Below, piece by piece: positions 11,245 to 21,483 of a DNA stretch of 64,000 nt. The number at the start of each line of letters is the position of its first letter. Positions within the stretch are counted from its first letter, which is position 1. This DNA is from Alternaria dauci. Its lineage: Eukaryota > Ascomycota > Dothideomycetes > Pleosporales > Pleosporaceae. The position numbers were made by a program, and so were the translations under genes. Below the pieces are notes generated by a model, which saw nothing but the letters and a program-made list of their open reading frames with translations, had not been told where the DNA came from and did not search any database. The stretch covers positions 1,612,001-1,676,000 of the forward strand of contig NC_091276.1 in assembly GCF_042100115.1 (NCBI RefSeq). The letters run 5' to 3'.

Positions 11245-12583
11245 ATGCGTCCGTTCCGATCCTCGTTCCGTATCTCAAGAGCTCTCGAGCTTCCCCACAA
11301 CTATGCGCCCCGGCCAACGCTGCGCCCAAATCACATCCGCAACCGGCAATTGCATTCTTCTCCAAGTCGCCGGTTAGACTTACCCTCAGGCAAAAAGCCG
11401 GAGCAACCGGATCCTCTGGAAGAGTGGCGTAATCCTCCGCCGAGCAAATGGCCGAACAGGATACGGTTGCTATTTGTACCCTTCATTGGGGCTCTGATCT
11501 ATTCCATGGTACACCCAAACCAGCAATATCCTTTTGTGCCAAACCTTATTGACCATGTCACAGTTGACTGACGACACGATCAAAACCGAAGCACCTTCCA
11601 TCGCCGAGAAGGATGCCCTGCTCAAGCGCGAGAATGGCGTCTCTGAGCAGTCACCGATGCGTCTGCGGATGGAACAGTTCATAAAGCAACACCAGAAGGA
11701 GATTGTGGCTGAGCTGGAAAAGGTAGATGGCAACAAGTTCAGGATCGACACATGGCAACGACCAGAAGGTGGTGGTGGAATTACCTGCATCCTACAGGAC
11801 GGCAACGTCTTCGAGAAGGGAGGCGTCAACACGTCGGTTGTGTACGGTCGCCTACCAAAAGCAGCCATACAGAAGATGCGCGTCAACCACAAAGCCCTGG
11901 ACCCCAATGTTGATTCGCTCGAGTTCTTTGCCGCTGGCCTGTCCCTGGTCCTTCACCCACACAACCCCAACGCACCGACCGTACACCTCAACTACCGATA
12001 CTTTGAGACGGCCGACGAGACTGGAAACACAAACGCATGGTGGTACGGCGGTGGCTGCGACCTCACGCCCTCCTATCTCTACGACGAAGACGCCATTCAC
12101 TTCCACGGCGCCATCAAACAAGCCTGTGATAAGCACGACAAGGCATACTACCCACGCTTCAAAAAGTGGTGCGACGAGTACTTTAGCAACAAGCACAGAG
12201 GCGAGACACGAGGTGTAGGTGGCATCTTCTTCGACGACCTAGACGAGACGGAAAAGGACCAGGAGCAGCTCTTCTCCTTTATCCAAGACTGTTTGTCTGC
12301 CTTCCTGCCTTCCTACTTGCCCATCATCAACAGGCGGAAGGACATGCCGTATACAGATGACATGAAGCAGTGGCAGCAGATTCGCAGGGGGCGATACGTA
12401 GAGTTCAACCTTGTGCACGACCGTGGGACGGCTTTTGGTTTGAACACGCCTGGTGCCCGGGTGGAGAGTATCCTGATGAGTCTCCCACTCACTGCTAGAT
12501 GGCAGTACATGCACGAACCTGCAAAGGGCAGCAGGGAAGAGCGGTTGATCGAGGTGCTCAAAAAGCCAAAGGAGTGGGTGTAG
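11245..12583 (+). CDS. HEM13: Coproporphyrinogen III oxidase with mitochondrial presequence
   Basis: Converts coproporphyrinogen III to protoporphyrinogen IX using oxygen (haem synthesis). The catalytic frame contains [48 protein letters not shown] and [16 protein letters not shown], all typical of oxygen-dependent CPOX, ending at 12583. I model two exons: 11245-11508 and 11564-12583, joined in phase 0 by a 55-bp intron (GTACAC donor, ATGTCACAG acceptor); 427 aa. Exon 1 begins [17 protein letters not shown], an Arg/Ser-rich presequence, and ends in a hydrophobic segment [15 protein letters not shown], suggesting mitochondrial targeting and a membrane anchor. The alternative is an intronless cytosolic enzyme starting at the ATG at 11555, with exon 1 as a separate small gene. 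Confidence 0.88.
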
Positions 12584-12949
12584 AGAGCTCTACTGTAGAC
12601 TTGTACATACATGTACCACAAGGAAAGTGGTGAAGATATGCGTATCAATCCAGCCATCCATTTCCAGTCACCCTACTGTACGTGGCACACAAATGCGAAG
12701 ACGATTGCTATTCTTGTTTTCAATTACAATCCTGTTATTGCAGCCGTTGGCACCAAACTCGAATTGCTAATAGTCTTCATTAACTCGGCTTATATGCAAG
12801 CCCCTGTTGTTATATAGCAGTGCCAGAATATGCAAAAAGGGCTTGAAGAGTCCTTCAACACCAAGCTATGCATGCAAAAGTTCACAATCGCTGCCTCCCT
12901 GTGGAAAAAAAAAAGAAGAAAGGTCATCGCATCAACGTTGGAGCCTATG

Positions 12950-15163
12950 TTAATAAGCCCTAACCTTCTTTCCATCTCCATTGACGCCAATATCAGCCTT
13001 TCTCTTCCCAAGTACTGAATCCGGTGTGCCTGGTGTCTCCATACCAACACCCTTGCCATATACTTCCTCAAAACAAGTAGCATGGTATATCTTACCACCT
13101 ACACTCACAGCATCCATCCATACAAAGTCATTAGCCTCTACGTTCCACTGTGTCTCGAACTTGTCCTGGCAAATGGGGCACGGCGCCTGCTGCAGTGTGA
13201 CGTCTTGTGGTACGCTCACATAGCGATCCTTGGCCTGCTTCTTTGGTTTAGCGGCACCGTTACCGGAAGAAGCGTCGTTGGAGTGGTTCGGAGCTGTCTC
13301 ATCGACTTCGCGGTACTCGATCCATTCCTTCTCGGGAATATACCAGCTACGGTGTACACCTCGCTTGCCGGCATCAGGGTCCTTGACCTTGAAGTGCCAA
13401 TCCATGTGACGTGCCTTCTTCTCTTTGCCTTCGGGTGTGCTCTCAAAACGGCGGCCACATGTGGCGCAGATGTTGGGTTTGGCTTCGTACAGGCGTGAGA
13501 TGAGATGAAGACGAGGCTTCTTCATTGACGCAGTTGTAAGCTCGATCTGATCCGTCAGGCTGGTAGGGACCGGCGCCTGTTGCGTGGCCAGCTGAGACGC
13601 AATTGGAGTTGCGTTCGCAGGCATGCCGCCAGGTACACTGCTCAAGGCTTTTAGGAGCCACTCGGCTGACCCTAGAGCAGGGGCCGCAGCTGGGGGCTGA
13701 GGTGGTAATTGAGGAATGGGTGTGCTTTGCACAGGCGTGGTTGGCATAGGAGGTGGTGCCGCACCAGGTTTGCTGAACTGTGCAAGCAATGCCGCAAGGT
13801 TTGCAGTGGGTGTCGCGGACTGGGTTGGTGGAGGAGCTTGAGGTGCTGGCACCGGGGTCAAAACTGGCGGTGGAAAGCCTTGGAAAGGCATTTGAAACGG
13901 AGCTGGGGCGGGTACCGAGTTCGGCTGCGCTGGGGAAGATACACGTTTGAGTAATTCCGCCAAGTTCAAAGCGGGTGGATTAGGGGTAGGGGCAGGTTGC
14001 GGAGTCGACTGCGGTGGCGGTCGGAAGCCTGCAAGAAGTTGCGCGACGTTCGGGGGAGCACTGCTCTGAGGAGCGCCCATCGGGGAAAAGTTGGGCGGAT
14101 AGCCTGGAGGCATTGCTTGTTGTGGCGGATATACCGGCGTGGAAGGCGCAAACGTCTGTGTAGGCGCTGGTGGAGGTGCTAATGCTCGAACCTGTTGGCG
14201 TACAGCCTCTAACTGCTGAGGGGGTAATGTCTGCGTGTCTAGGATCTGCTTCAAGGACAAAAGTGCCGACAGCTTTGTGCGTAGAGCAACATCAGCTGGA
14301 TTGTGCGCGAACATGTTCTGTGTTGCGCCGATAAGCTGAGTGACCTCCGCCTTCAAGTCAGCAAGGTCAACCGATGACATGGGCTGGGTGTGTTGTTGAG
14401 GCTGTTGGTATGTAGGCGGCGTAGATGTGTGAGATGGTGGCCCATACTGAGGAGTCGGGGGTTGTGGCTGAACTAGATATTAGCAGTTGTTTGGAGACTG
14501 TAATGGTAAGGACGTACCGGTCGAGCACGCGGGTCATTAGGAGCAGCATAACGCGGGCCAGTTTGAGGCGGCGTTGATGTACCCCGCCAAGCGACGTTGA
14601 GCGACGGAGGACGAGGTGGAAGGGCGTGCTGTGGCCGAACCTGCTGCTGAGCTGCGCGGAACTTGGCGAGTGCATTCTCGATGTCCTGCGTGACGTCGGC
14701 TTGGAATACAGGACGTGGGTCCATGGACTCGGGCACAGGCATCTTCCACGTCTTCAACAAGCCTTCCATGTTCTTGCGAGTGTTCTGGTCCATGACGAGA
14801 TAGGCGTCCATGAAGGTTCTGTAAAGGTTGCGACCAATGTAGACAGTGTATGGGGTGCCGACATTCTTGACGATAGAATCAAGAACGTAGAGGGCTGGGA
14901 GTTTCCATTCAGGGCGAGTCTGTACATGTCAGTCGTGGGCGGACAGAGCGAGTGCTTGTGGACTGATGGGAGTGTCAGTCTACCAGTATCCCAGGACTTA
15001 CTGATTGGATGTGCTTCTGAAGCTCATTGGATATGGCTTCGGCGTATTCTGTGTTTTCCTTGGCGATGAGGGTTAGATTGCTAATCTCAGGTCTGCTGTT
15101 CATCCTCAAATCTTGCAAGGCATCCCGAAAGTCGGCAGCCACTTCAGCAGCTGGCAGAGACAT
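12950..15163 (-). CDS. PCF11: mRNA 3'-end cleavage factor Pcf11
   Basis: Three exons on the minus strand: 15163-15002, 14919-14518 and 14467-12950; 693 aa. Residues 1 to about 140 form the CID domain that binds the phosphorylated RNA polymerase II C-terminal domain (SRPEISNLTLIAKENTEYA, then PALYVLDSIVKNVGTPY). The centre is Pro/Gln-rich and disordered. The C-terminal third has two zinc-binding clusters: ICATCGRRF with RHMDWHF, and CPICQDKF with HATCFEEVYG, around the RSWYIPEKEWI motif that contacts Clp1. It is a subunit of cleavage factor IA and also promotes transcription termination. Start is the ATG at 15163. It shares a divergent spacer with IWS1. Confidence 0.93.
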
Positions 15164-15958
15164 GATGATGGGCAAGAACTGGGGTTAGACAAGAGTGGAT
15201 ATATGCTTTGTTAGAGGAAGAAGGGAAACTTGCGCGCAAGGGGCAGGGTGAGCGGCTGGCCTTGGGGTCGGAAAGGCGCAACGCTGACGATGTCGATGCC
15301 AGATGAACAATAGACGATATGCTTCCTCGCTCTCGACGAACACACGTAATGACAGTGCTTGTGTTGGATACTAGCTATGGCGGCGCCAGATGGACGCAGC
15401 GTGAAGACTGCGCCGGTACAGCTAGGCAGTAACAAACTCGCTCTCCTCCAGCTACTGCAGTCCTCCTTCTGTCTGTATGCCCTTCCTCCTTCACGCCAAC
15501 AGCGGTGCAGATGTGTCGCAATAGAGACGTCGAGTCAGTTTGGAGGCGCCGCGACGATGCCCCAGCCTATGTGCAGGGTGCCGTCTGTGGTGGAGGTCGT
15601 CAGTTGAAAAGCCCAAAGGCAGAGGGCGGTCGGCCTCTGTAGCAAAAGCCGTCAAAGCGTCGTGGCAGCGGGGGCCTGAGGATGGTGGTCAGGCGGGTGA
15701 GCGGTCGAACAAAGGTGGAGAGGGCAGTCGCGAAAGCAGCCGGGGCGCGGTTGCAACTGCCAAGCCCGGCCGCGGCAAATCGTATCACCGCGCGTCATGG
15801 CAGTCGCGCTCCCTGGAACTTTACTTTGGCCCTCTCGCAGTCGCCCGTCGCCCTTGTCCACCTTTACAGCCGCCAGCCACCGTCGAGCCAGTCCATATCA
15901 TCGCGGCGCCTGATCCATCCATACCCGCATCCCGACGCAACACGCCCGGCTTGTCAGC
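15164..15958. promoter_or_regulatory. Divergent spacer between PCF11 and IWS1
   Basis: 795 bp separating two divergent genes whose products both travel with RNA polymerase II. It is GC-rich toward IWS1 and contains overlapping open frames on both strands that show no protein-family signal; I read it as promoter and leader sequence. Confidence 0.55.
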
Positions 15959-17416
15959 ATGGAGGACGTCGAGTTCACCCGGTCGCATTCCAAGTCGCCG
16001 CTTCCAGAGGCTGGCCACGACCCGGCCGATCCTCTGCGCCCCGAGATTGACGAGGAGAATGCCACCCCAAACCCCCCCATCGGTGATCCAGACCAGGACA
16101 TGGAGGTGACAGAGGACCGGCCTGGCGAGATGCCTGACCAGGACGACATCGAGGCTGGCCTGTCAGACAACGAGTCGGTGCTTTCCGAGGCGCTGGACGA
16201 TGACCAAATGGACGAGCAGTTTGGTGACTTTGACATCAACAACGTCGCCATCGATGAGCGTCCGGCGCAAATTATCGACGAGGATAATGTCAAGCAGATC
16301 GGCGTACACAAGCGGAAGCGCACTGCAGGAGAGGGTGAAGAGCCCAAGAAGAAGAAAAAGAGGGCCGAAAAGCCACGTCGCAAGAAGAACAAGGACGGCG
16401 ACGATGATGGCGATATTGCTGAAGGCGACAGGCGCAGCAAGCGCTCCAAGAAGGCAGGCAGAGTCCGCGGCGCAAGTCCAGACGGCGATCCAGACGAGCA
16501 TCTCACCCCAGAAGAGCGTACGTATCTTGATACACAGACTCGGGTAGCCATACTGACCGTGATTGTAGGACGAAAGAAGCAGCTCAATGCCCAGATAGAC
16601 AGCATCGTCAGCACCAGCTCAAATCGCCGCCGCAAGAAGGATGGCATCGATCTCGAACAAATGGCCGACCAGGAGATTGAGGAGATGCGCCGCCGTATGG
16701 CAGCCGCTGCCGAAGCCGACAACGAAGGCCGCAAGCGCAACGAGCCTGCGCGACACAAGTTGAAACTTCTGCCCGAGGTGACAGCCCTATTGAACAAGAA
16801 CACGTTGAGGGATACTATCGTCGACCCTGAGGTGAACCTGCTTGAGTCAGTGCGCTTCTTCCTGGAGCCCCTCAGCGACGGTAGTCTTCCTGCCTACGAC
16901 ATCCAGAAGGATCTCATGGCTTCGTTGGCCAAGTTGCCTGTCAACAAGGACACGCTTGTTGCATCTGGCATTGGCAAAGTCATCATGTTCTACATCAAGA
17001 GCAAGAAGCCCGAGTTGACCATCAAGCGACAAGCCGAGCGCCTCTTCACAGACTGGACGCGTCCTATTCTTAGGCGGACAGACGACTACCGCAAGAAGGA
17101 GTTTGCCCAGGCCGATTACGATCCAAGGTATGATTTATTTTTGCATACTCCAGTACGCATGCTGATAGTTTCTAGTCAAATCAAGACCGGCGACAGGTCC
17201 GCTGCCAGCAGCCAAGCTGCGGCCATTGCAGCCAACCGCAAGAAACAGCTCGAAGCTCCCAAGGCCTTCCAGCGCGCCCGCATGGAGTCTGGCCCCACTA
17301 CGTATACCATTGCGCCCAAAAGCAACGTCGTGTTCAACGAGAATGCACGGAGCCGTTCGAGCAACGTGGATATCATGAAGCAGATCAGGGGGGGTCGCAG
17401 TGGTGGTAGGCGTTGA
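15959..17416 (+). CDS. IWS1: Transcription elongation factor Iws1/Spn1
   Basis: Three exons: 15959-16517, 16569-17127 and 17176-17416, giving 452 aa. The first third is acidic and disordered, followed by Lys/Arg-rich clusters (PKKKKKRAEKPRRKKNK). The conserved TFIIS N-terminal-like (LW) domain lies in the second half: PEVNLLESVRFFLEPLSDGS, then SGIGKVIMFYIKSKK and AERLFTDWTRPI. Iws1 binds Spt6 and RNA polymerase II during elongation and mRNA processing. Both introns (51 and 48 bp; GTACGT..GTAG and GTATGA..CTAG) are multiples of three and contain no in-frame stop, so the unspliced message also reads through as a 485-aa protein. I favour splicing because the retained segments break conserved sequence and have good splice ends. 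Confidence 0.9.
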   Translation: MEDVEFTRSHSKSPLPEAGHDPADPLRPEIDEENATPNPPIGDPDQDMEVTEDRPGEMPDQDDIEAGLSDNESVLSEALDDDQMDEQFGDFDINNVAIDERPAQIIDEDNVKQIGVHKRKRTAGEGEEPKKKKKRAEKPRRKKNKDGDDDGDIAEGDRRSKRSKKAGRVRGASPDGDPDEHLTPEERTYLDTQTRVAILTVIVGRKKQLNAQIDSIVSTSSNRRRKKDGIDLEQMADQEIEEMRRRMAAAAEADNEGRKRNEPARHKLKLLPEVTALLNKNTLRDTIVDPEVNLLESVRFFLEPLSDGSLPAYDIQKDLMASLAKLPVNKDTLVASGIGKVIMFYIKSKKPELTIKRQAERLFTDWTRPILRRTDDYRKKEFAQADYDPRYDLFLHTPVRMLIVSSQIKTGDRSAASSQAAAIAANRKKQLEAPKAFQRARMESGPTTYTIAPKSNVVFNENARSRSSNVDIMKQIRGGRSGGRR

Positions 17417-17864
17417 GCCGCATCTCACAGCGCAATTCGTTTTGGGGTGCGTTTTCTTTCCTATATTACTTCTGGTGGGGCTTATTCTCGACACCGCTAG
17501 TAGTGTCACAGACTCTTGGGGATTCAGCATGTTAAAATTGCATAGCGGGCGTTATTTGCAACTCAGAGTTGGTGCGTGGATCCGCCAGCTTCTTGTACAC
17601 TACACTAAATGCAGTTTTCTGGTATGCACTGCTTGTTTCCATGCCAGTATCTGAATCAGTTTACAGTAACTACCCTGTAGGTGCCTTTGGTGGTAAAGTG
17701 TAACACAGCAATGAGGTTGTTCAGAATATCCACGGTTCTCATAGGATGCTTCTTGAAGTTTGGTCACTATTCAAGAGGGAATGTCCCTTAACTTGGGATC
17801 CTCGGCCATCTGGTCGCAGTCGACATTGCTCGCCTTTTTGGGTTCTCTTCCTGCAGACATCTCC

Positions 17865-18068
17865 CTAGTGGTAGTCGTAGTCTTGATACACCCTTCTCTC
17901 AAAAAATCCCCGTCGGACAAGTCCGCTGCTGAACAATACCACGAGTTTACGAGCATAGCGCGGACGTGGTCCTAACTTACTTCGTCTTGCGGAGCGCCTC
18001 CTGCTGATCTGACCAAGGTGTAGTCGTGAGATTTGCACTAAGAGCATCAAGTGCATGTTTAGATCTGC
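17865..18068 (-). CDS. Possible C-terminal exons of a small unrecognised gene
   Basis: On the minus strand a frame around 18068-17981 can be joined to 17928-17865 across a 52-bp segment with a GTAAGT donor and TTCAG acceptor. The joined tail includes TTTPWSDQQEALRKT and SGLVRRGFFERRVYQDYDYH, which has the regular charged pattern of a small mitochondrial-type protein tail. No start is resolved; upstream exons would have to lie between this point and the tRNA gene at 18336, or beyond it. I do not recognise the family. The evidence is only the splice signals plus plausible protein character. Confidence 0.35.
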   Translation of the reverse strand, partial: ADLNMHLMLLVQISRLHLGQISRRRSARRSKLGPRPRYARKLVVLFSSGLVRRGFFERRVYQDYDYH

Positions 18069-18323
18069 GGGAAGACCAAACTGCGACCCTGCTTTGTGAT
18101 TAAAGCCCTACGAAGAGAGGAGTAAGCGCGTCCTGCTAGTGTTCAGCAAGACTACCCTGAAATCATGTGGCGTTGATGAGAGTAAAAAATCCAAATATCT
18201 GAAGCAAGCAAGAGATGCATACGTCCCGGGATCATCCCCTTTGAACCAAGTCCATCGACAGTTTAGAAAGACTTGACAATCGGGCAAAAAGAACATTTCA
18301 CACCTGTCGAAAGGCAAAAAGAC

Positions 18324-18329
18324 AAAAAA
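18324..18329 (-). terminator. RNA polymerase III oligo(T) terminator
   Basis: Run of six T on the minus strand, starting 7 nt after the tRNA discriminator base, followed by a second T-run. This is the expected polymerase III terminator and supports a transcribed tRNA gene. Confidence 0.75.
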
Positions 18330-18335
18330 GAGAAA

Positions 18336-18488
18336 TTCCGACACCGGGAATCTGTTTAATTGTTAGAATGATGAATCGAACTCGAATTGAGTCAAGAAAA
18401 CTTACCGAACCCGGGCCTTGCCGGCACTATACAGTGAACTGACTCTGCGGATGAGAGCGGCAAATCCTAGCCACTAGACCATATCGGA
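18336..18488 (-). tRNA. tRNA-Glu(CUC) with anticodon-loop intron and T-loop insertion
   Basis: Read on the minus strand from 18488. The acceptor stem TCCGATA pairs with TGTCGGA (18343-18337) with one wobble; the discriminator is A at 18336. The A box is TGGTCTAGTGG. The anticodon stem TGCCG/CGGCA flanks loop CTCTCA..C with anticodon CTC (18455-18453). A 27-nt intron (18451-18425) follows position 37, the canonical eukaryotic site. The T stem CCGGG (18414-18410) pairs perfectly with CCCGG (18348-18344), but the T loop TTCG/ATT is split by 54 nt (18405-18352). That segment begins GTAAGT, has CTAAC 13 nt before its end, and ends AACAG. Removal of both segments gives a standard tRNA-Glu. An oligo(T) terminator follows. 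Whether the gene is functional cannot be read from sequence. Confidence 0.85.
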
Positions 18489-18686
18489 CTTTGATGGAGA
18501 GAATCAACAATTGAGAACTATTATACCAGAATGCAACATGTTGGCATGTCAAAATTGAGCCAATGTTGGCAAGGGAAAAAAATTTTCCATGAAAATATGG
18601 GCATGAAATAATTGAAACACCAGACGACCAAGACCCCGCTACTAATATTACTTGTCCGGCCCCATATATATTAGTGACACCGATGT

Positions 18687-21483
18687 TTACTTCTTCAGGA
18701 TGTCGCCCAACGATACCCCCACGTCCACGGACAACTTTAGTCCAAAGCTGTCAATCTTGAACATGTTGATGGTGTCCACAAAAGTGCTGTTGTTGTCCAC
18801 ATTGCTCGCCAGATCTACGCCATCGCGCGTGATCATCTCTGTGCTACCCACAGTGTTCACGTTGTAGAGACTAATGTCATATGTGTTGCGGTCCCCTTCA
18901 ATTGACAGGATGCGCGACTGGCACACAGCACCTGCACCAACCTGCGAGCAGTCTGTTGAGTAGTTGTCGAAGAACGAGTATAGTCCCACTCCGTATCCGA
19001 GGATGTTGTTGCTGCGGATAATACGCAGACCCCAGCCTGATGCCGTGTTTGGCGATGTTGAGTTTGTTCCATTCGAAGGCGTAGCCGTAAAGACTGGATC
19101 GGACAGGGCTGGAACGGTTGGGAAGGGGATGAGAGCATCGGGGTTGGGCTGATAATAGGCAGTTTCCGTTTGAATCTGGCCCATGAAGACGTTTCGGGTA
19201 TCGACAAACTGGTACTCGTAGAGGACGTGGTGCTCGACTGCTGTACCGTATCTACTTGGATGTTAGTGACTGCTAGCGAAACAATGTTGAGTTCCAATCT
19301 TACAACCACAAAGTTCCCTGAAGACTCTCAATCAGCAGACCGCGACCGGCATAGATGGTAATCTGAGTGTTGTTGTTGCGCGCATCATCAAGATCGTGAT
19401 CAGCAGTCCAGAGCCAGTTGTTCTCCATGTACAGTCCTGCACTGTACTTGGTGATGTGCATCGACATGTAAGCTGCAATGCATTCCTGCACCAAGTTTTC
19501 AGAAGTGGTGACAAGATCAGGTGTCTTCTCGCACTGCTCGGTTTGCAGGTCTGATCCTGCAAATCCTCCGATACGAGTGTGCACATCCCAAAGGCCAGCA
19601 GGCTCGCCAGTAGGAGAATAAAGATTGTATTCAATCAGAACAGCGCCGGCTTGTTGGCCTTTTGTGCTGACAAAGAGGTCAGAAATCTCGACTCGGCCTT
19701 GCTCACCCGGTTGAGCGATTTGCACGACTGGCTTAGGAAGGGACATGTCGTTGAAAAAGGGGCCGGAGGAAAGAATGACAGTAGCGAGGGATTCTCCAAC
19801 AATAGTAACACCTGGTGGAATGTAGATCGTCGAGGTGACTAGATAGAAACCGGCGTCAAGGAAGAGAATCTTGTCTTGAGCCTTGGCCTTTAGGATTGCC
19901 GCATTGAGAGCATCGGTATCGTCGGTTTGGCCATCTCCAGTGGCGCCCAGGTTACGAGCGCTAAGAAATTGCGATAGAGGAACCTCACCATACTGAGGCT
20001 TCGAGCGCTCGTAGTATTTGCCTTCCGCGTCCAACAACTCTGCTGGTCGCTTGGTGGAAGGGACAGCGCCTCGTGCTTCGACCGGACCGTTTGGAAGGTA
20101 TCGATGCCCGTCAGCCCAAGCGTCAATGACCAAGGTACCGGGAGACCCTGCCAGGTAGGTTCCATTGGGACCAAGTACGGTAGTACCGACATTGTCGAGT
20201 TTGACATTCTCCAGGTACAAGGCGGCGGCACCGGCAGGCTCAGAGTTGGCAGTCCTAGAGGTAACGATACCAATTGGGGTATTATTGATCTCGCTGTCAA
20301 AAAAGGTAATGGATCCTACGTTGACCGCAGAGGAGCCACCAGCGGACATGTTCAGTCCAACCCGGCAATTGTTGATAGAGACAGACTTGTATGTCCAGCC
20401 CCAGTCCCATAGCTGCTCAATAGCAGTGTTGACGTTATTGAATGTGAGGTTGCGAGTAGTGAATTGTTGGTTGCCGACGCTGAACCCCTTGTTTCCTCCA
20501 TTGAAAACAAGATCAGCCATGAAGCCGCCAGAGCCTTCTTCGATGAAGAGTCCCTGGTGCTGTGTTCCGTTGTCGGCGTTCATGTTGAACACTACGTTCT
20601 GGATGCTTGTGGTCTGTGCAGTTGGCCAATGTATTCCGGTAGCTGAAAAGTTAGCTGGAAGGTGTGTCATGTCAAGGACAAGGTTGCGGATCTGGCGGAA
20701 GAATGTGTTTGTAGGTCCATAGCCAGTTCGACCAGGTCGGTTTCCAACGCCTAGGTATGGAGAGCCATCAATCAATCCTAGACCGCCTGTGGAAGAGAAA
20801 TTGGTAGCAGCCTTGATCGTAGGAAGGCAATTTGGATTTCCGATCATCTTGAAGGAGTCAGTCAAGGTAGTCTCATACAAAGAGGCTTATTGTATCGAGT
20901 TATGTCAGATGTACGTAAAGTCTTTACCAGGGGCATATATGACATGTTACATTCACTTGCTAACGAGCGATGGAACTGTGCATCCCCCTAGGACACGTTT
21001 GTATATCGAGCTGTTGGGACTCGGCGGGCTGCGTACCTGAGTGTAATAATAGTTGATGAGACTGCTCGAGATCAAATACGTCCCACCAGGAAAGTATACA
21101 ATGGCAGGCTCATTGGTAGAGCTCTCACAGAACGACGGAGCACATCTGTTGCCCTCTGTAATCGCTCTCTGGATTGCGGCAGTATCATCGGTGATTCCGT
21201 CGCCGACCGCACCATATGACTTGACATTCCTGAACACGGTGTAGTTCTTGGGGTTTGGATTGAAGCTAGCAATGCCCTGGTGCTTGATATCCTCTAGCCA
21301 GTATGGAGCGCACGACGAATCCCCATTTGCAGATTGACGAGGTTGAGCATGTGGGTGGGCGTGGCGGTTCGCAAAGTGCAAGTTGGATAATTCATGGGCA
21401 TAGCCGTTGGTGGAGCGAGCGGACAGCGCGAGTGCACAAGCGGAATACAATCCCAACACAAGGGAAGTTGTCGGGACCAGCAT
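18687..21483 (-). CDS. Secreted exo-beta-1,3-glucanase, GH55 family
   Basis: Three exons on the minus strand: 21483-21037, 20847-19304 and 19251-18687; 851 aa. The N-terminus MLVPTTSLVLGLYSACALAL is a signal peptide. Two pectate-lyase-like beta-helix repeats each start with the family motif: NVKSYGAVGDGITDDTAAIQ in the first half and ARNLGATGDGQTDDTDALN in the second, each followed by a PGGTY- or FYLVTS-type strand. This double helix is the GH55 architecture. The enzyme releases glucose from beta-1,3-glucan, in wall remodelling or degradation of external glucan. Intron 1 is unusually long for this window (189 bp); I chose the acceptor before MIGNPNCLPT because it gives the family sequence, though an acceptor eight codons earlier is also in phase. 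Several Asn-X-Ser/Thr sites fit secretion. Confidence 0.9.

Noticed and set aside
11534..11563. Cytosolic CPOX start at ATG 11555 as the only product
   Set aside because: Kept only as an alternative: the upstream presequence frame and the phase-0 intron spanning this ATG make the spliced form more likely.
15540..16109. 189-codon frame upstream of IWS1
   Set aside because: Basic, Arg/Gly-rich translation of a GC-rich promoter that overlaps the IWS1 start in another frame.
15898..16803. 301-codon Ser/Arg-rich frame antisense to IWS1
   Set aside because: It is the complement of the acidic and Lys-rich IWS1 N-terminus; composition explains it.
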